64,000 nt of DNA from Photobacterium aphoticum (GCF_001029435.1 NZ_LDOV01000002.1:1-64000), one strand, 5' to 3'. Positions 43,221 to 54,089 are shown, counted from the stretch's first letter. The notes: generated by a model from the sequence alone, not told the origin. Translations and numbers: made by a program.

Positions 43221-44114
43221 TCACATTTCATCGCCGAACATTGCAAGAAGTTGCTTGAGCTTGTCAGCTTCTTCAAAACGGATAACGATTTTTCCTTTAC
43301 CGTTTTTCTGCTGATTAATCGCCACCTGGGCGCCAAAACGCTCACTGAGGCGATTTTCTACCGCTTCCAGCATCGGATTAGCCGCAGGTGTCGGCCTCTC
43401 AGCCGCCGGATTTTGCAACTGCTTGACCAAGCGCTCAGTTTCACGAACTGTTAACATACGCGCTACAACCTGCTGGGCAATATCCAGCTGTTGGTCATCG
43501 GTCAGTGGGAGCAAAGCACGGGCATGACCCATCTCTAACTGCTTACGCTCGACCATCTGTTTCACCGGTGCAGAAAGCTGATTCAGACGCAGCAAGTTCG
43601 ACACCGCCGCGCGAGATTTACCGACCGCTTCCGCAATTTGCTGGTGCGTCAGGGCAAACTCCTGCTGCAAACGCTCGAGCGCCTGCGCTTCTTCAATGGC
43701 ATTCAAATCTTCGCGCTGAATGTTTTCAATCAGGGCGATAGCAATCGTGGCCCGGTCGTCGACGGCTTTGATGATACACGGCACAGCCTGAAGCCCCGCT
43801 TGACGGGCAGCGCGCCAACGGCGCTCACCGGCGATGATCTCAAACTGCTGCGGAGCGATCTCGCGCACCACGATCGGCTGGATCACACCTTGTGCGCGGA
43901 TCGATTCTGCCAGCTCAGCCAATGCCTCGGCGGACATATCACGGCGTGGCTGGTATTGCCCCGCCACCAACTGATTTACGGCCAGCGTGCGCAATTGGCC
44001 ATCGGCAGAGAGGGTTTGTGCCTGCTCGGCTTTTTGTTGGCGTTGCTGAGCGACCGAACTGGTAGCCAGTAGTGCATCAAGGCCTTTACCCAGGCCTCGT
44101 TTATTCATGTTCAT
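43221..44114 (-). CDS. parB: Chromosome partitioning protein ParB
   Basis: 297 residues. N-terminal ParA-activating segment (KRGLGKGLDALL), CTP-binding region with the GERRWRAAR motif (96-104), central helix-turn-helix (FALTHQQIAEAVGKSRAAVSNLLRL, about 152-176) for parS recognition, and a C-terminal dimerisation domain. It spreads from parS as a CTP-dependent clamp. Two perfect parS palindromes occur in this window at 62113 and 63566. Nine bases after parA. Confidence 0.97.
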   Translation of the reverse strand: MNMNKRGLGKGLDALLATSSVAQQRQQKAEQAQTLSADGQLRTLAVNQLVAGQYQPRRDMSAEALAELAESIRAQGVIQPIVVREIAPQQFEIIAGERRWRAARQAGLQAVPCIIKAVDDRATIAIALIENIQREDLNAIEEAQALERLQQEFALTHQQIAEAVGKSRAAVSNLLRLNQLSAPVKQMVERKQLEMGHARALLPLTDDQQLDIAQQVVARMLTVRETERLVKQLQNPAAERPTPAANPMLEAVENRLSERFGAQVAINQQKNGKGKIVIRFEEADKLKQLLAMFGDEM

Positions 44115-44123
44115 GGTTGACCC

Positions 44124-44918
44124 TTATGCATCGACCGTATCGGCACTGCGCGCGACTTCGTCGCGACGGATGATCTCGCCGGCCAGGGCCAGGTAGGCTT
44201 TTGCACCACTGGAATATTTGTCGTAGTACATGGCAGGGCGGCCGTGGCTTGGCGCTTCAGCCAAACGCACGTTGCGTGGGATCACGGTTCGATAGACTTT
44301 GTCGCCAAAATGCTTTTTCAGCTGTTGCGACACCTCATTGGCGAGACGGTTACGCGGATCGTACATGGTGCGTAACAGCCCTTCAATTTTGAGATCGCTG
44401 TTGACGACAGCCGTCAGTTTGCTGATGGTATCCATCAATGCGGTTAAGCCTTCCAGGGCAAAATACTCACACTGCATCGGTACCAACACCGAATCAGCGG
44501 CAGTCATAGCATTGATTGTAAGAAGGTTTAAGGCGGGAGGACAATCAATAAAGATGAAATCATAGTTACCACGAACACCCTCTAAAGTGGTACGTAAACG
44601 CACTTCTCGGGCGAACACTTCCATCAATTTGATTTCCGCTGCGGTAACGTCACCATTGGCGGCAATCAGGTGATAGCCGCCCGTGGTTTCTTTGATCACA
44701 ACATCGTTAAAAGGGGTTTCTTCGACAAGAAGCTCATAGGCTGTCGCATCCACCTGGTATTTGTCCACGCCGCTTGCCATGGTGGCATTGCCTTGCGGAT
44801 CCAAATCAATCACTAACACTTTACGCTGCGTTGCAGCCAGTGATGCTGCCAAGTTGACACATGTTGTGGTTTTACCCACGCCGCCCTTCTGGTTGGCTAC
44901 CGCTATGACTCTTCCCAC
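44124..44918 (-). CDS. parA: Chromosome partitioning ATPase ParA (Soj)
   Basis: 264 residues of the chromosomal (short, no extra DNA-binding domain) ParA type. Deviant Walker A KGGVGKTTTC (11-20) with the signature Lys, DLDPQGNATMA, and FIIDCPPALNLLTINAM for Walker B. ATP-dependent dimers on DNA guide movement of ParB-parS in origin segregation. With rsmG and mnmG it sits in the standard mnmG-rsmG-parA-parB order beside oriC. Confidence 0.97.
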   Translation of the reverse strand: MGRVIAVANQKGGVGKTTTCVNLAASLAATQRKVLVIDLDPQGNATMASGVDKYQVDATAYELLVEETPFNDVVIKETTGGYHLIAANGDVTAAEIKLMEVFAREVRLRTTLEGVRGNYDFIFIDCPPALNLLTINAMTAADSVLVPMQCEYFALEGLTALMDTISKLTAVVNSDLKIEGLLRTMYDPRNRLANEVSQQLKKHFGDKVYRTVIPRNVRLAEAPSHGRPAMYYDKYSSGAKAYLALAGEIIRRDEVARSADTVDA

Positions 44919-44934
44919 AAAAAAACCTCATCCA

Positions 44935-45555
44935 TTAACCCTTTGCAGCCAAGATTACTAGATGACGCTCGCCTTCTAACTCGGGAACTTGCAAAGATTT
45001 GACCTCTGTCACAGAACACCATGTCGGTAATTCTGCCACTTCCTGTTGATTAAATTGTCCTTTCAGTGCCATGAAGCACCCTTGTTCGGTCGGCAGATGC
45101 TGACACCACGATACCATGTCGTTCAGTGACGCAAAGGCACGGCTCAATACCGCATCAAAGCCCACTTCCGGCTGGAACGCTTCCACGCGGCTCTGTACCG
45201 GGGTCACGTTGGTGATTTTCAGCTCGTGCAGTACCTGACGAATGAAGCGGATACGCTTGCCCAGGCTATCAAGCAAGGTAAAGTCTTTATCCGGGTTCAT
45301 GATCGCCAGTGGGATCCCAGGCAAGCCCGGGCCCGTACCGACATCGATAAAGCGCTCACCCTGAAGGTGAGGGCTGACCACGATACTATCCATGATATGT
45401 TTCACTAACATCTCATACGGATCGCGGACCGAGGTCAGATTATACGCTTTGTTCCACTTATCCAGCATGGCGACATAGCCAACCAGCTGATCAATCTGCT
45501 GTTCTGTGACCGTCAGGTCAGTTTGCGCGATCAATTGCGCTAAACGTTGTTTCAC
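44935..45555 (-). CDS. rsmG: 16S rRNA (guanine-527-N7)-methyltransferase
   Basis: 206 residues (E. coli 207). SAM-binding loop [16 protein letters not shown] (about 65-80), then [15 protein letters not shown] and [11 protein letters not shown]. Methylates G527 of 16S rRNA. Its loss gives low-level streptomycin resistance in E. coli. Ten bases (9-base gap) after mnmG. Confidence 0.97.
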   Translation of the reverse strand: MKQRLAQLIAQTDLTVTEQQIDQLVGYVAMLDKWNKAYNLTSVRDPYEMLVKHIMDSIVVSPHLQGERFIDVGTGPGLPGIPLAIMNPDKDFTLLDSLGKRIRFIRQVLHELKITNVTPVQSRVEAFQPEVGFDAVLSRAFASLNDMVSWCQHLPTEQGCFMALKGQFNQQEVAELPTWCSVTEVKSLQVPELEGERHLVILAAKG

Positions 45556-45564
45556 AAGGATCTC

Positions 45565-47454
45565 CTAGGCGCCTTTTTTTAACACGCCTTGTTTTTTAAG
45601 GAAAACCAACAGCAACGAAATCGCCGCCGGCGTCACGCCAGAAATACGTGATGCCATGCCAATGGTCTCAGGACGCGCATCGTTCAGTTTCAGGATCACT
45701 TCGTTTGACAGGCCTTTCACCTGGCTGTAATCCAGATCCAACGGCAGCTTGGTTTTTTCATGACGCAGGGATTTCTCGACTTCATCTTGCTGGCGATCGA
45801 TGTAACCTTGGTATTTCACCTGGATTTCCACCTGCTCGCTGGCTTGTGCGTCTTCGTGCGCCGGACCAAACATGTCGATTTGAGTCAGTTGCTCGTACGT
45901 CACTTCCGGACGACGCAGCAGATCTTCACCGCTGGCTTCACGGGCGATCGGCGTTTTCAGGATCGCGTTCACCGCCTCAACCTGCTCAGACGTCGGGGTG
46001 ACCCAAATGCCTTTCAGACGCTGACGTTCCGCTTCCATGTTGTCGATTTTCTGGTTGAAGCGTGCCCAACGCGCGTCGTCGACCAAGCCGTACTGACGGC
46101 CAATTTCAGTCAGACGCAAATCGGCATTGTCTTCACGCAGCAACAGACGGTATTCCGCACGAGAGGTAAACATACGGTACGGCTCTTTGGTGCCCATGGT
46201 CGACAAGTCGTCAATCAATACGCCCATGTAAGCCTGATCACGACGTGGGCTCCAGCCTTCTTTGTCTTGTGCAGACAGTGCGGCGTTCATCCCCGCCAAC
46301 AGACCTTGTGCCGCCGCTTCTTCGTAACCGGTGGTACCGTTGATTTGGCCCGCGAAGAACAAACCGTCAATGAATTTGGTTTCAAAGGTTTGTTTCAAAT
46401 CACGCGGATCAAAGAAATCGTATTCAATCGCATAACCCGGACGCACAATCGCCGCATTCTCGAAGCCTTTCATTGAGCGTACGATTTGCATCTGTACGTC
46501 AAACGGCAGACTGGTTGAAATCCCGTTCGGGTACAGCTCATGCGTGGTCAAGCCTTCTGGCTCGATGAAAATCTGGTGACTGTCTTTATCGGCAAAGCGC
46601 ATCACTTTGTCTTCGATCGACGGACAGTAACGTGGGCCGATCCCTTCGATCACACCGGAGTACATCGGGCTGCGATCCAGGTTATTGCGGATCACATCGT
46701 GTGTTTTCTCATTGGTGTGCGTAATGAAACATGGGATCTGGCGTGGGTGATCCGACTGTTTGCCCATGAAAGAGAACAATGGGGTCGGATTATCACCGTG
46801 TTGTGCCTGCAACTGACTGAAATCAACAGTACGCGCATCAATACGTGGCGGTGTACCGGTTTTCAGGCGGTTGACACGGAAAGGCAGTTCACGCAGACGT
46901 GATGCCAGTGCGATCGACGGTGGATCCCCGGCGCGACCGCCGCTGTAGTTTTCCAGACCGATGTGGATCTTACCGCCCAGGAAGGTACCGACTGTCAGTA
47001 CCACCGCTTTGGCACGGAATTTCAGACCCATCTTGGTCACTGCACCCACCACACGGTGGTTTTCAATGATCAGATCGTCAACAGATTGCTGGAACAGCGT
47101 CAGGTTAGGCTGGTTTTCCAGCGCTTCACGTACCGCCGCCTTGTACAGGGCGCGGTCCGCCTGTGCACGTGTCGCACGTACCGCAGGGCCTTTGGATGAG
47201 TTCAGGGTACGGAACTGGATCCCGCCCTTATCAATGGCCTGGGCCATCAAACCACCCAGGGCATCAACTTCTTTAACCAGGTGTCCTTTCCCGATCCCGC
47301 CGATCGCCGGGTTGCATGACATCTGGCCCAACGTATCAATGTTGTGTGTCAGCAATAAGGTTTTTTGTCCCATACGGGCTGCCGCCAATGCGGCTTCTGT
47401 CCCAGCATGGCCGCCACCAACGACGATGACATCAAAATTGTCCTGGTAAAACAT
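45565..47454 (-). CDS. mnmG: tRNA uridine-5-carboxymethylaminomethyl modification enzyme MnmG
   Basis: 629 residues from the ATG at 47454 (GAGGTAG upstream), the same length as E. coli MnmG; a reading from 47502 adds 16 unlike residues. N-terminal FAD-binding [10 protein letters not shown] (13-22), the conserved [15 protein letters not shown], and [13 protein letters not shown]. It works with MnmE on wobble U34 of several tRNAs. It is transcribed away from oriC, as in E. coli. Confidence 0.97.
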   Translation of the reverse strand: MFYQDNFDVIVVGGGHAGTEAALAAARMGQKTLLLTHNIDTLGQMSCNPAIGGIGKGHLVKEVDALGGLMAQAIDKGGIQFRTLNSSKGPAVRATRAQADRALYKAAVREALENQPNLTLFQQSVDDLIIENHRVVGAVTKMGLKFRAKAVVLTVGTFLGGKIHIGLENYSGGRAGDPPSIALASRLRELPFRVNRLKTGTPPRIDARTVDFSQLQAQHGDNPTPLFSFMGKQSDHPRQIPCFITHTNEKTHDVIRNNLDRSPMYSGVIEGIGPRYCPSIEDKVMRFADKDSHQIFIEPEGLTTHELYPNGISTSLPFDVQMQIVRSMKGFENAAIVRPGYAIEYDFFDPRDLKQTFETKFIDGLFFAGQINGTTGYEEAAAQGLLAGMNAALSAQDKEGWSPRRDQAYMGVLIDDLSTMGTKEPYRMFTSRAEYRLLLREDNADLRLTEIGRQYGLVDDARWARFNQKIDNMEAERQRLKGIWVTPTSEQVEAVNAILKTPIAREASGEDLLRRPEVTYEQLTQIDMFGPAHEDAQASEQVEIQVKYQGYIDRQQDEVEKSLRHEKTKLPLDLDYSQVKGLSNEVILKLNDARPETIGMASRISGVTPAAISLLLVFLKKQGVLKKGA

Positions 47455-47549
47455 GAAACTACCTCGGGTATTCAAAATTGGCAGTGAGTTGTCTTTGAGC
47501 AAAGGGGGAACATTCTATCCTGTTTCGTGAAAAGAGAGAATCTTTCCTG

Positions 47550-47834
47550 AAGATCATTTGATCCTGACCGATAGGGTCTTTTAAATATATATAAGATCTT
47601 TTAAAGAGATCTTCTGTTGGATCTATTATATAGATCACGCGATCGTGTGGATAAGTGATAAATGATCCTAATGATCATGCTGTTAGGGAGGATCATTTGT
47701 TGTGGAGCAGCTTGGATCTTCGTAAGGATTAGCTGGGATCAAAAACGGCACTTATCAACAGGGGGTAGGACGATCAGAAGTTATTAAATGGATAACTATG
47801 GGTTGATCACCGTTTAGATCTATAGTTATCCACA
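47550..47834. other. oriC: oriC (chromosomal replication origin)
   Basis: Lies between mnmG and mioC as in E. coli and vibrios. DnaA boxes: R1 TGTGGATAA (47646-47654, reverse TTATCCACA), R2 TTATCAACA (47752-47760, one mismatch), R3 complement of AATGGATAA (47787-47795, weak) and R4 TTATCCACA (47826-47834). The spacing and flanks (AGCTGGGATCA, GGTTGATCA) follow E. coli oriC. Fifteen GATC sites occur from 47552 to 47821, as expected for Dam/SeqA control. Confidence 0.95.
47575..47640. other. oriC AT-rich DNA unwinding element
   Basis: AT-rich segment left of R1 with three 13-mer-like GATCT repeats (around 47594, 47608 and 47620), e.g. AGATCTTTTAAAG and GATCTATTATATA, plus the alternating ATATATATAA (47585-47594). 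Matches the duplex-opening region of enterobacterial oriC. Confidence 0.8.
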
Positions 47835-47883
47835 GAAAAAAGATTAAAAAAAGCGAAAATTGAGGATGTTTTTCGCCGTTTTT

Positions 47884-48330
47884 TTACCCGTCAAGGCCGT
47901 TTTTCCACGTCTCCAGCCAGATTTCTGCCGGATCTTCCGGTACCGGATCCTGTGACACATCGATATCTAAACGCGCTCCGAGGCGAGTTGCCCCTAATTG
48001 TGTCAGCAACTGATCAATGTTTTTCGCTGCGGCACAGAAGGTGTCGTAACTGCTGTCTCCCAGCCCGACCACACCGTATTTCAGGCCGCTTAAATCGGGT
48101 TTGTCAGCGTTGAGCTGCGCCACGAACGGCTGGAAGTTGTCCGGATAGTCGCCGGCACCGTGGGTTGAGCACACAATCAGCCAAATACTGGCGGTATCCA
48201 GGTCGCTAAGGGTGGCCTGATTGTGGATATCGGTCTCATGGCCGGCTTGGTCGAGCAAATCGGCAAGGTGATCGGCAACGTATTCTGCACCGCCAAGGGT
48301 ACTGCCGGTGATCAGGGTAATAAGGCTCAT
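47884..48330 (-). CDS. mioC: Flavodoxin-like protein MioC
   Basis: 148 residues from the ATG at 48330 (GAGAGAGACC upstream); the longer reading from 48450 is not supported. Flavodoxin fold with FMN phosphate loop GSTLGGAE (9-16) and STHGAGDYPDN; needed for biotin synthase activity in E. coli in vitro. It is transcribed toward oriC, and the promoter region carries DnaA-box-like sites. Confidence 0.94.
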   Translation of the reverse strand: MSLITLITGSTLGGAEYVADHLADLLDQAGHETDIHNQATLSDLDTASIWLIVCSTHGAGDYPDNFQPFVAQLNADKPDLSGLKYGVVGLGDSSYDTFCAAAKNIDQLLTQLGATRLGARLDIDVSQDPVPEDPAEIWLETWKNGLDG

Positions 48331-48364
48331 GGTCTCTCTCTTGGCAAAACTGTTCACAGTAAGA

Positions 48365-48622
48365 CTATACACAGGCATTGTATCCTTGATAGCCACGAAT
48401 ATCAGTAGGATCCAAAGAGAAAGATCGGAAAAGGGCAGACGGTTATGCACAGCCTGTTAAGAGGATCATCGTGGGTAATGCGCGGCGATTGGGCGCATGA
48501 CGGGGCGAGGATCGTAAAACGGGATCGCGGGGATGTCGTTATGTGAAAGGAAAAAGGGCTGAGGGGAATAAGATGGCAGGATCGGCTGCCTGATCCCGGA
48601 TTGGGATCAGGCAAGGGGATCG
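48365..48622. promoter_or_regulatory. GATC-rich DnaA-box region upstream of mioC
   Basis: Contains a perfect TTATGCACA DnaA box (48443-48451), a one-mismatch box CTATACACA (48365-48373) and nine GATC sites between 48410 and 48620. A perfect inverted repeat GCCTGATCCC / GGGATCAGGC (48588-48612, 5-base loop) lies at its right end just after mnmE, without a T tract. Probably mioC control by DnaA/SeqA and part of the extended origin. Confidence 0.65.
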
Positions 48623-48623
48623 T

Positions 48624-49991
48624 TTATTTACCGATACAGAACGAGGTAAAGATACGACCCAGCAAATCATCCGAGGTGAATTCACCGGTGATTTCGCTTA
48701 AGTGTTGCTGGGCTAAACGCAACTCTTCAGCCAGAATTTCACCGGCCATGAAGCCTTCCAGCTGCTCTTTACCGGTTTCCAGGTTAGCTGCAGCGCGCTC
48801 CAGGGCGTCTAGGTGACGACGACGGGCCATAAAGCCACCCTCGGTCGTGCCGGCAAAGCCCATGCATTCCTTGAGGTGCTCACGCAGGCTGTCGATGCCT
48901 TCATTGGTACGGGCAGACAAGCGAATTAGCGTTGGATTGTTCACATGGCAAATACCAGCAGTTTCACCGGTCAGCTCGACCTTGTTACGGATCACCGTGA
49001 TGCCTAAGCCCGCAGGCAGGCGCTCGATGAACTCCGGCCAAATCTCAGCGGGATCGGTGGCGTCGGTGGTGGTACTGTCGACCATGAACAGCACGCGGTC
49101 AGCTTGTTGGATTTCATCCCAGGCACGCTCAATACCGATGCGTTCTACTTCGTCAGAGGCTTCACGTAAGCCGGCGGTGTCGATGATGTGCAGTGGCATG
49201 CCGTCGATGTGGATGTGCTCACGCAGGACGTCACGGGTCGTACCGGCGATGTCGGTGACAATGGCACTCTCTTTACCGGACAGGGCGTTCAGCAGGCTCG
49301 ATTTACCGGCGTTCGGACGCCCGGCAATCACCACTTTCATCCCTTCACGCATGATGGCGCCTTGGTTGGCTTCACGGCGCACCGCATCAAGGCGTGCCAT
49401 GATGCCGTTCAGATCCGCCGACACTTTGCCGTCAGACAGAAAGTCGATTTCTTCTTCAGGAAAATCAATCGCCGCTTCCACGTAGATACGCAGGTGGATC
49501 AGGGCTTCAACCAGCTCGTTAACGCGCTGAGAGAAGGCGCCTTGTAGCGATTTGAACGCACTTTTTGCCGCTTCTTCTGAGCTGGCATCAATCAAGTCTG
49601 CAATCGCTTCAGCCTGGGCCAAATCGAGCTTGTCGTTCATGAAGGCGCGCTCTGAGAACTCGCCCGGGCGAGCAGGGCGAATGCCGTCAATTTGCAGAAT
49701 ACGACGGATCAGCATGTCCATCAGAACCGGGCCACCGTGGCCTTGCAGTTCCAGCACGTCTTCACCGGTGAAGGAGTTCGGGCCTTTGAAGAACAGAGCG
49801 ATACCCTGGTCCAGTGCGGTGCCGTCCTCGTTTTTGAACGGCAGGTATTCGGCGTAACGCGGTTTCAGTTCACGGCCTGCCACGGCGTGTGCCACGGTGG
49901 TAGCCAGTGGGCCGGAGACGCGAATAATGCCGACGCCGCCACGGCCGGGCGGTGTTGCCTGGGCAACAATGGTATCTGTATGTGCGATCAT
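48624..49991 (-). CDS. mnmE: tRNA modification GTPase MnmE
   Basis: 455 residues (E. coli 454). N-terminal formyl-THF-binding domain (about 1-120; [21 protein letters not shown]), helical domain, and an inserted G domain with [19 protein letters not shown] and DTAGL. The C-terminal CIGK motif has the conserved Cys. Partner of MnmG in wobble-uridine modification. Downstream of yidC with an intervening terminator. Confidence 0.97.
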   Translation of the reverse strand: MIAHTDTIVAQATPPGRGGVGIIRVSGPLATTVAHAVAGRELKPRYAEYLPFKNEDGTALDQGIALFFKGPNSFTGEDVLELQGHGGPVLMDMLIRRILQIDGIRPARPGEFSERAFMNDKLDLAQAEAIADLIDASSEEAAKSAFKSLQGAFSQRVNELVEALIHLRIYVEAAIDFPEEEIDFLSDGKVSADLNGIMARLDAVRREANQGAIMREGMKVVIAGRPNAGKSSLLNALSGKESAIVTDIAGTTRDVLREHIHIDGMPLHIIDTAGLREASDEVERIGIERAWDEIQQADRVLFMVDSTTTDATDPAEIWPEFIERLPAGLGITVIRNKVELTGETAGICHVNNPTLIRLSARTNEGIDSLREHLKECMGFAGTTEGGFMARRRHLDALERAAANLETGKEQLEGFMAGEILAEELRLAQQHLSEITGEFTSDDLLGRIFTSFCIGK

Positions 49992-50040
49992 ATTCTTAGC
50001 TTACTTAATAAAGACGCTGTAATTGTAAACAGAGGCAATA

Positions 50041-50067
50041 AAAAAGGCGACCCGAAGGTCGCCTTTT
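50041..50067 (-). terminator. Terminator between yidC and mnmE
   Basis: GGCGACC-CGAA-GGTCGCC (50046-50063). On the minus strand it is followed by six T, ending or attenuating the rpmH-rnpA-yidD-yidC transcript before mnmE. Confidence 0.9.
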
Positions 50068-50088
50068 CAGCAAAGGGAATCACCAAGG

Positions 50089-51708
50089 TTACTTGGTGTG
50101 GAGCCCTTTCTTCTCCAGCGAGCGGTAAATCAGCGTCTGCTGGATCAGGGTTACGATGTTCGATACCAACCAGTACAGAACCAGACCTGCAGGGAACCAC
50201 AGGAAGAAGAACGTGAACATCACAGGCATGAAGGTCATGATCTTCTGCTGCATTGGATCGGTCACGGTCGTTGGGCTCATCTTCTGGATCATGAACATCG
50301 TGATACCCATCAGGATAGGTAGCACGTAGTACGGGTCTTGTGCTGACAAGTCGTGGATCCAGCCAAAGAACGGCGCGTGACGCAGTTCAACCGATTCCAT
50401 CAGTGCCCAGTACAGTGCGATGAAGATAGGCATCTGTAGCAAGATTGGTAGACAGCCACCCAGTGGGTTCACTTTCTCTTTCTTGTACAGTTCCATCATT
50501 TCCTGGCTCATGCGCTGGCGGTCATCGCCCAGACGCTCACGCATTGCTTGCAGCTTAGGCTGTAGCATGCGCATTTTCGCCATGGAGGTGTACTGTGCTT
50601 TCGTTAGCGGGTACATCGCACCACGTACGATGAAGGTCAGCAGGATGATTGCCACACCCCAGTTACCCACTAGGCCGTGGATGAACGATAGCAGGCTGTG
50701 TAGCGGGCTTGCGATGAACCATAGCCAGCCGTAATCCACAGTCAGGTTCAGGTTAGGCGCAACGGCTTCCATCTGCTTTTGCAGTTTTGGACCGACCCAC
50801 AAGGTGCTCTGGATAGTGTCAGTCTGGCCTGCGGCGATAGTGGTCATTGGCAGACGTACGCCCATGTAACCATAGTCGCCAACCGTACGGGTGTACAGGT
50901 TGCTCACGCCTTGCTCACGCGGGATCCATGCAGACACGAAGTAGTGCTGCATCATGGCTGCCCAGCCGTGCTGCTTAATTTCCAGCGACAGGTTCTTGTC
51001 CTGCATTTCGTCGAAGCTGTACTTCTTGTAGTTCACTTCGTCGGTTGAGTAAGCACCACCACGGTACGTTGGCATGGTTAGGCTGCCACCGTCATCCATC
51101 AGGTTCTGCTTCAGCTCAGCGTACATTTGTACGGTTGCAGGCTTGTCGGTTTTGTTGTCGATGGTGTAATCCACATCCACCGCGTAGCTGCCACGTTTAA
51201 GGACGAATGTCTTGGTGTAGCTGATACCGTCTTTCTGGTAGGTCAGTGGTACACGCAATTCGTCTTGGCCTGCTGGCAGAGTGAAGCTGTCCGCTGTCGC
51301 GTGCAGTTGTGCACGGCCAGTGGTGGCAGAATCAATGCCGTTCGCGCCGATCAGGCCCGATTGTGCAGTGTAAACGTGGTTTTGGATATTTTTCAGCAGG
51401 ACGAACGGATCGGTTGAATCCAATTCGTTGTTGTAAGCCAATAGTTTAGCTTCAACGATGTCGCCACCTTGCGTATCGACAGTCAGCGCCAGTACATCGG
51501 TGGTAATGGTGATAAGGTGTTTTGAAGAGCCTTGGTCAGGAATGGTCTGGCCTTCATCGGAATGCGAAGGGACATCACCACTGATGTTGGTTTGTTGCGC
51601 TACACCCTGGCTTTGTGGCTGCGGGTTGCTGTCCATGTTCCATTGCTGAAATAGCAGGAAAGAGACAAACAGTAGGGCAATTAACAGAATATTGCGTTGG
51701 GAATCCAT
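50089..51708 (-). CDS. yidC: Membrane protein insertase YidC
   Basis: 539 residues (E. coli 548). N-terminal anchor helix (about 6-22), large periplasmic beta domain (about 55-330), then five conserved membrane helices. The core motifs [21 protein letters not shown] and [19 protein letters not shown] include the hydrophilic-groove region. It inserts proteins alone or with SecYEG. Two bases after yidD. Confidence 0.97.
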   Translation of the reverse strand: MDSQRNILLIALLFVSFLLFQQWNMDSNPQPQSQGVAQQTNISGDVPSHSDEGQTIPDQGSSKHLITITTDVLALTVDTQGGDIVEAKLLAYNNELDSTDPFVLLKNIQNHVYTAQSGLIGANGIDSATTGRAQLHATADSFTLPAGQDELRVPLTYQKDGISYTKTFVLKRGSYAVDVDYTIDNKTDKPATVQMYAELKQNLMDDGGSLTMPTYRGGAYSTDEVNYKKYSFDEMQDKNLSLEIKQHGWAAMMQHYFVSAWIPREQGVSNLYTRTVGDYGYMGVRLPMTTIAAGQTDTIQSTLWVGPKLQKQMEAVAPNLNLTVDYGWLWFIASPLHSLLSFIHGLVGNWGVAIILLTFIVRGAMYPLTKAQYTSMAKMRMLQPKLQAMRERLGDDRQRMSQEMMELYKKEKVNPLGGCLPILLQMPIFIALYWALMESVELRHAPFFGWIHDLSAQDPYYVLPILMGITMFMIQKMSPTTVTDPMQQKIMTFMPVMFTFFFLWFPAGLVLYWLVSNIVTLIQQTLIYRSLEKKGLHTK

Positions 51709-51710
51709 CG

Positions 51711-51968
51711 TTAATTATCTCTGTCGTTATGCTTGGTTAGCGGAACGGGGTCGTAGCCACCGTCGGTTAAAGGATGACATCTTAATAGACGTTTCGCTGC
51801 GAACCAACCACCTTTTATCGCTCCATGCGCTTTTATTGCTTCAATGGCATATTGAGAACATGTGGGGGTATAGCGACAACGGGGCCCAATAAGCGGACTT
51901 ATTGCCAGTTGGTAAAAGCGGACTAGTCCTACGACTAGCCACGCGAAGGGCGAGACAGGCGATGCCAT
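51711..51968 (-). CDS. yidD: Membrane protein insertion efficiency factor YidD
   Basis: 85 residues with the family core [33 protein letters not shown] and [16 protein letters not shown], including the three Cys. An amphipathic membrane-associated protein, thought to help YidC-dependent insertion. Its start lies inside the 3' end of rnpA (34-base overlap), the usual arrangement. Confidence 0.95.
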   Translation of the reverse strand: MASPVSPFAWLVVGLVRFYQLAISPLIGPRCRYTPTCSQYAIEAIKAHGAIKGGWFAAKRLLRCHPLTDGGYDPVPLTKHNDRDN

Positions 51969-52291
51969 AATTTGTCTAGCAAAGTGAAAAGTTCTTCATT
52001 GCTCAACTCACTGGCACTCTTCTTGGCGATAACAACAAAATCCTTGGCTGGCAGATCGGCTTGCTTCAGACGGAAACTCTCGCGCACGATGCGTTTGAAT
52101 TTGTTACGACCGACAGCGGTTTTGATCTGTTTTTTGGGTACAGCTAGGCCAAGACGTGGACAGTCTAGGTTGTTAGGACGGGCAAGAATGGTTAAGTGGG
52201 GAGAGCCAGCACGGTGAGCTTGCTGGAAGACTTTTTTGTAATGTTCGGGAGTTAACAGACGTAACTCCCGAGGAAAAGCGAGCTTATTCAA
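51935..52291 (-). CDS. rnpA: Ribonuclease P protein component
   Basis: 118 residues (E. coli 119). Basic protein with [20 protein letters not shown] and the RNR-type motif [12 protein letters not shown]. It binds the RNase P RNA to process tRNA 5' ends. Follows rpmH by 12 bases; the rpmH-rnpA pair is near universal. Confidence 0.97.
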   Translation of the reverse strand: MNKLAFPRELRLLTPEHYKKVFQQAHRAGSPHLTILARPNNLDCPRLGLAVPKKQIKTAVGRNKFKRIVRESFRLKQADLPAKDFVVIAKKSASELSNEELFTLLDKLWHRLSRPSRG

Positions 52292-52303
52292 AATAATCAG
52301 CGA

Positions 52304-52438
52304 TTATTTAGAAAGACGCTTACGGCCTTTAGCGCGACGTGCGTTGATAACAGCGCGACCGTTCTTAGTAGCCATGCGTGCACGGAAGCCGTGAGTACGC
52401 TTGCGCTTTAGAACTGTTGGTTGAAAAGTGCGTTTCAT
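52304..52438 (-). CDS. rpmH: 50S ribosomal protein L34
   Basis: 44 residues; reading the minus strand gives [18 protein letters not shown]..., ending KRLSK, a near identical match to enterobacterial L34. Highly basic and binds 23S rRNA. Two promoter candidates lie directly upstream. Confidence 0.97.
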   Translation of the reverse strand: MKRTFQPTVLKRKRTHGFRARMATKNGRAVINARRAKGRKRLSK

Positions 52439-52528
52439 GGTTTTACCTTAAATTAACTGATCAGTTTTTAAGTATTGTTACGAGTTTCCGACTGCGAACA
52501 ATCGGCTGCCCCTAAACAAAGAGGCGGA

Positions 52529-52616
52529 ATTGTAATCACTGACTCTTAAATAGTCAATCATTACAGCCGTAGAAACTACGGGCGCTGAATTATACTTCCT
52601 CTGGGGAAGAGTGCAA
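52529..52616 (-). promoter_or_regulatory. Tandem promoters upstream of rpmH
   Basis: Proximal: TTGACT (complement of 52552-52557), 17 bases, TACAAT (complement of 52529-52534). Distal: TTGCAC (complement of 52611-52616), 16 bases, TATAAT (complement of 52589-52594), overlapping the 3' end of the ABC ATPase gene. Both face rpmH-rnpA-yidD-yidC. Confidence 0.75.
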
Positions 52617-53360
52617 GGATCCTGCGCGGATCCCGACTTGATTCAGGAACTTTTTTAACCGAGGATCATGCGGCTGGGTGAAGATCTGTGCCGGCGGTCC
52701 TTGTTCCACCAGCTCCCCGTCGGCCATAAAGATCACCCGATCAGCCACTTCACGGGCAAATTGCATCTCGTGCGTCACCACCAGCATGGTCTGATGGCGG
52801 GCGGCAAGGCGCTTCATCAGGCTCAAAACTTCCCCGACCCATTCCGGATCCAGCGCGGATGTGGGCTCATCAAACAGCAACAATTCTGGTGCTAAGGCCA
52901 TGGCGCGGCCGATCCCGACCCGCTGTTGTTGCCCGCCTGACAGGGCCGCCGGGTAGTGATCCCCTTTGTCGCCCAGACCGATGTCATCGAGGATCGTCTG
53001 GGCGTAGGCATGGGCTTTCTTTTTGTCCCAGCCTTTCACGGTGATCAGCCCCTCGGCGATATTTTCTCTCGCCGTTAAGTGGGCGAACAGGGCATAGTGC
53101 TGAAACACAAAGCCGGTTTTCCGTCGCAATGCCAGCACGTCTTTGGCTTTCGTGTGCGCACTGTCGACGGTGATGCCGTCAATGGTCACCTGGCCGGCAT
53201 CGGCGGTTTCCAGAAAGTTGATGCAGCGCAGCAGGGTCGATTTACCGGTACCGGAGGGCCCGATCACCACTACGATTTCCCCTTGTTCAATCTGCAAGTC
53301 TAGTCCATCAAACAGCGTATGGTCGCCAAAGCGTTTGGTGAGCTTATTCAGTGTGATCAT
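52590..53360 (-). CDS. Polar amino acid ABC transporter, ATPase subunit
   Basis: 256 residues. Walker [10 protein letters not shown] (33-41), Q-loop VFQHYALF, signature [14 protein letters not shown], Walker [14 protein letters not shown] and the H-loop VVTHE are all intact. Belongs to the GlnQ/HisP/TcyN family of polar amino acid importers. Overlaps the permease gene by 4 bases (53357-53360). Resembles the cystine importer subunit TcyN (YecC) of E. coli, but substrate is not certain. Confidence 0.93.
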   Translation of the reverse strand: MITLNKLTKRFGDHTLFDGLDLQIEQGEIVVVIGPSGTGKSTLLRCINFLETADAGQVTIDGITVDSAHTKAKDVLALRRKTGFVFQHYALFAHLTARENIAEGLITVKGWDKKKAHAYAQTILDDIGLGDKGDHYPAALSGGQQQRVGIGRAMALAPELLLFDEPTSALDPEWVGEVLSLMKRLAARHQTMLVVTHEMQFAREVADRVIFMADGELVEQGPPAQIFTQPHDPRLKKFLNQVGIRAGSLHSSPEEV

Positions 53361-54028
53361 CGTACGTACGCCTTATTGAGGTAGGCTTCGGCCCAGTGTT
53401 GCAGCTGAGTGAGCACTAACACAATGGCCCAGTAGATCAGTGCAACCGCCAGGAAGGCCTCGAAAAATTTGAAGCTGGACGCCGCTTCCATCTGGGCTTT
53501 GGCCATGATTTCGGCCACACCCAGGGTAAAGGCCAGCGAGGTGGATTTGATCATATCGATGAAGTAGTTCATCAGTGACGGCAGCGCCACGCGGGTGGCC
53601 TGCGGCAAAATGATCCGGCGCATGGCCTGCCATTCGGTCATGCCTATCGACAAACTGGCTTCGTGCTGACTGCGATCGACGCCGGTAATGGCGGCGCGAA
53701 TGCTCTCGGCCATGTAGGCGGCAAAGTGCAGGGTCAGGCCCAAAATAGCCGCACTGAAGGCATCGAGTCCGATAAAGATCGGGAACAGTTGGGGCAGGCC
53801 GTAATAAAGCAGAAATAACTGCACTAATAGCGGGGTGCCACGGAAAAAACTGATATAGAGCTGACTGAGCGGGTTGAGCAACGGCACGCGGTAGATCCGC
53901 AACAGGGCCAGGCCCAAGGCCAGGATCACGGCAAACAGGCCACCCCACCATGCCATCTCCAAGGTGGTGCCCAGGTAAGATAGCAGTAAGGGCAATAAGG
54001 ACAGCATGTAATTCACATCAAACGCCAT
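53357..54028 (-). CDS. Polar amino acid ABC transporter, permease
   Basis: 223 residues with about five membrane helices and the His/Glu/Gln-type permease motif [22 protein letters not shown] (EAA loop, about 136-160) that contacts the ATPase. Similar in size to E. coli TcyL (YecS, 222). It presumably forms a homodimer as only one permease gene is present. Confidence 0.93.
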   Translation of the reverse strand: MAFDVNYMLSLLPLLLSYLGTTLEMAWWGGLFAVILALGLALLRIYRVPLLNPLSQLYISFFRGTPLLVQLFLLYYGLPQLFPIFIGLDAFSAAILGLTLHFAAYMAESIRAAITGVDRSQHEASLSIGMTEWQAMRRIILPQATRVALPSLMNYFIDMIKSTSLAFTLGVAEIMAKAQMEAASSFKFFEAFLAVALIYWAIVLVLTQLQHWAEAYLNKAYVR

Positions 54029-54089
54029 GAGGGGATCCTTTTTGAATCGAAGGCATAACAGATAAAGCGCACCGCGCTAAAGCGGCAAT

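Noticed and set aside
48588-48612. Inverted repeat as intrinsic terminator for mnmE
   Set aside because: Good stem but no T tract on either strand; kept only as part of the GATC-rich region.
52588-52620. Distal rpmH promoter TTGCAC-16-TATAAT as an independent gene start
   Set aside because: Kept only as a tandem promoter for rpmH because no extra ORF lies between it and rpmH.
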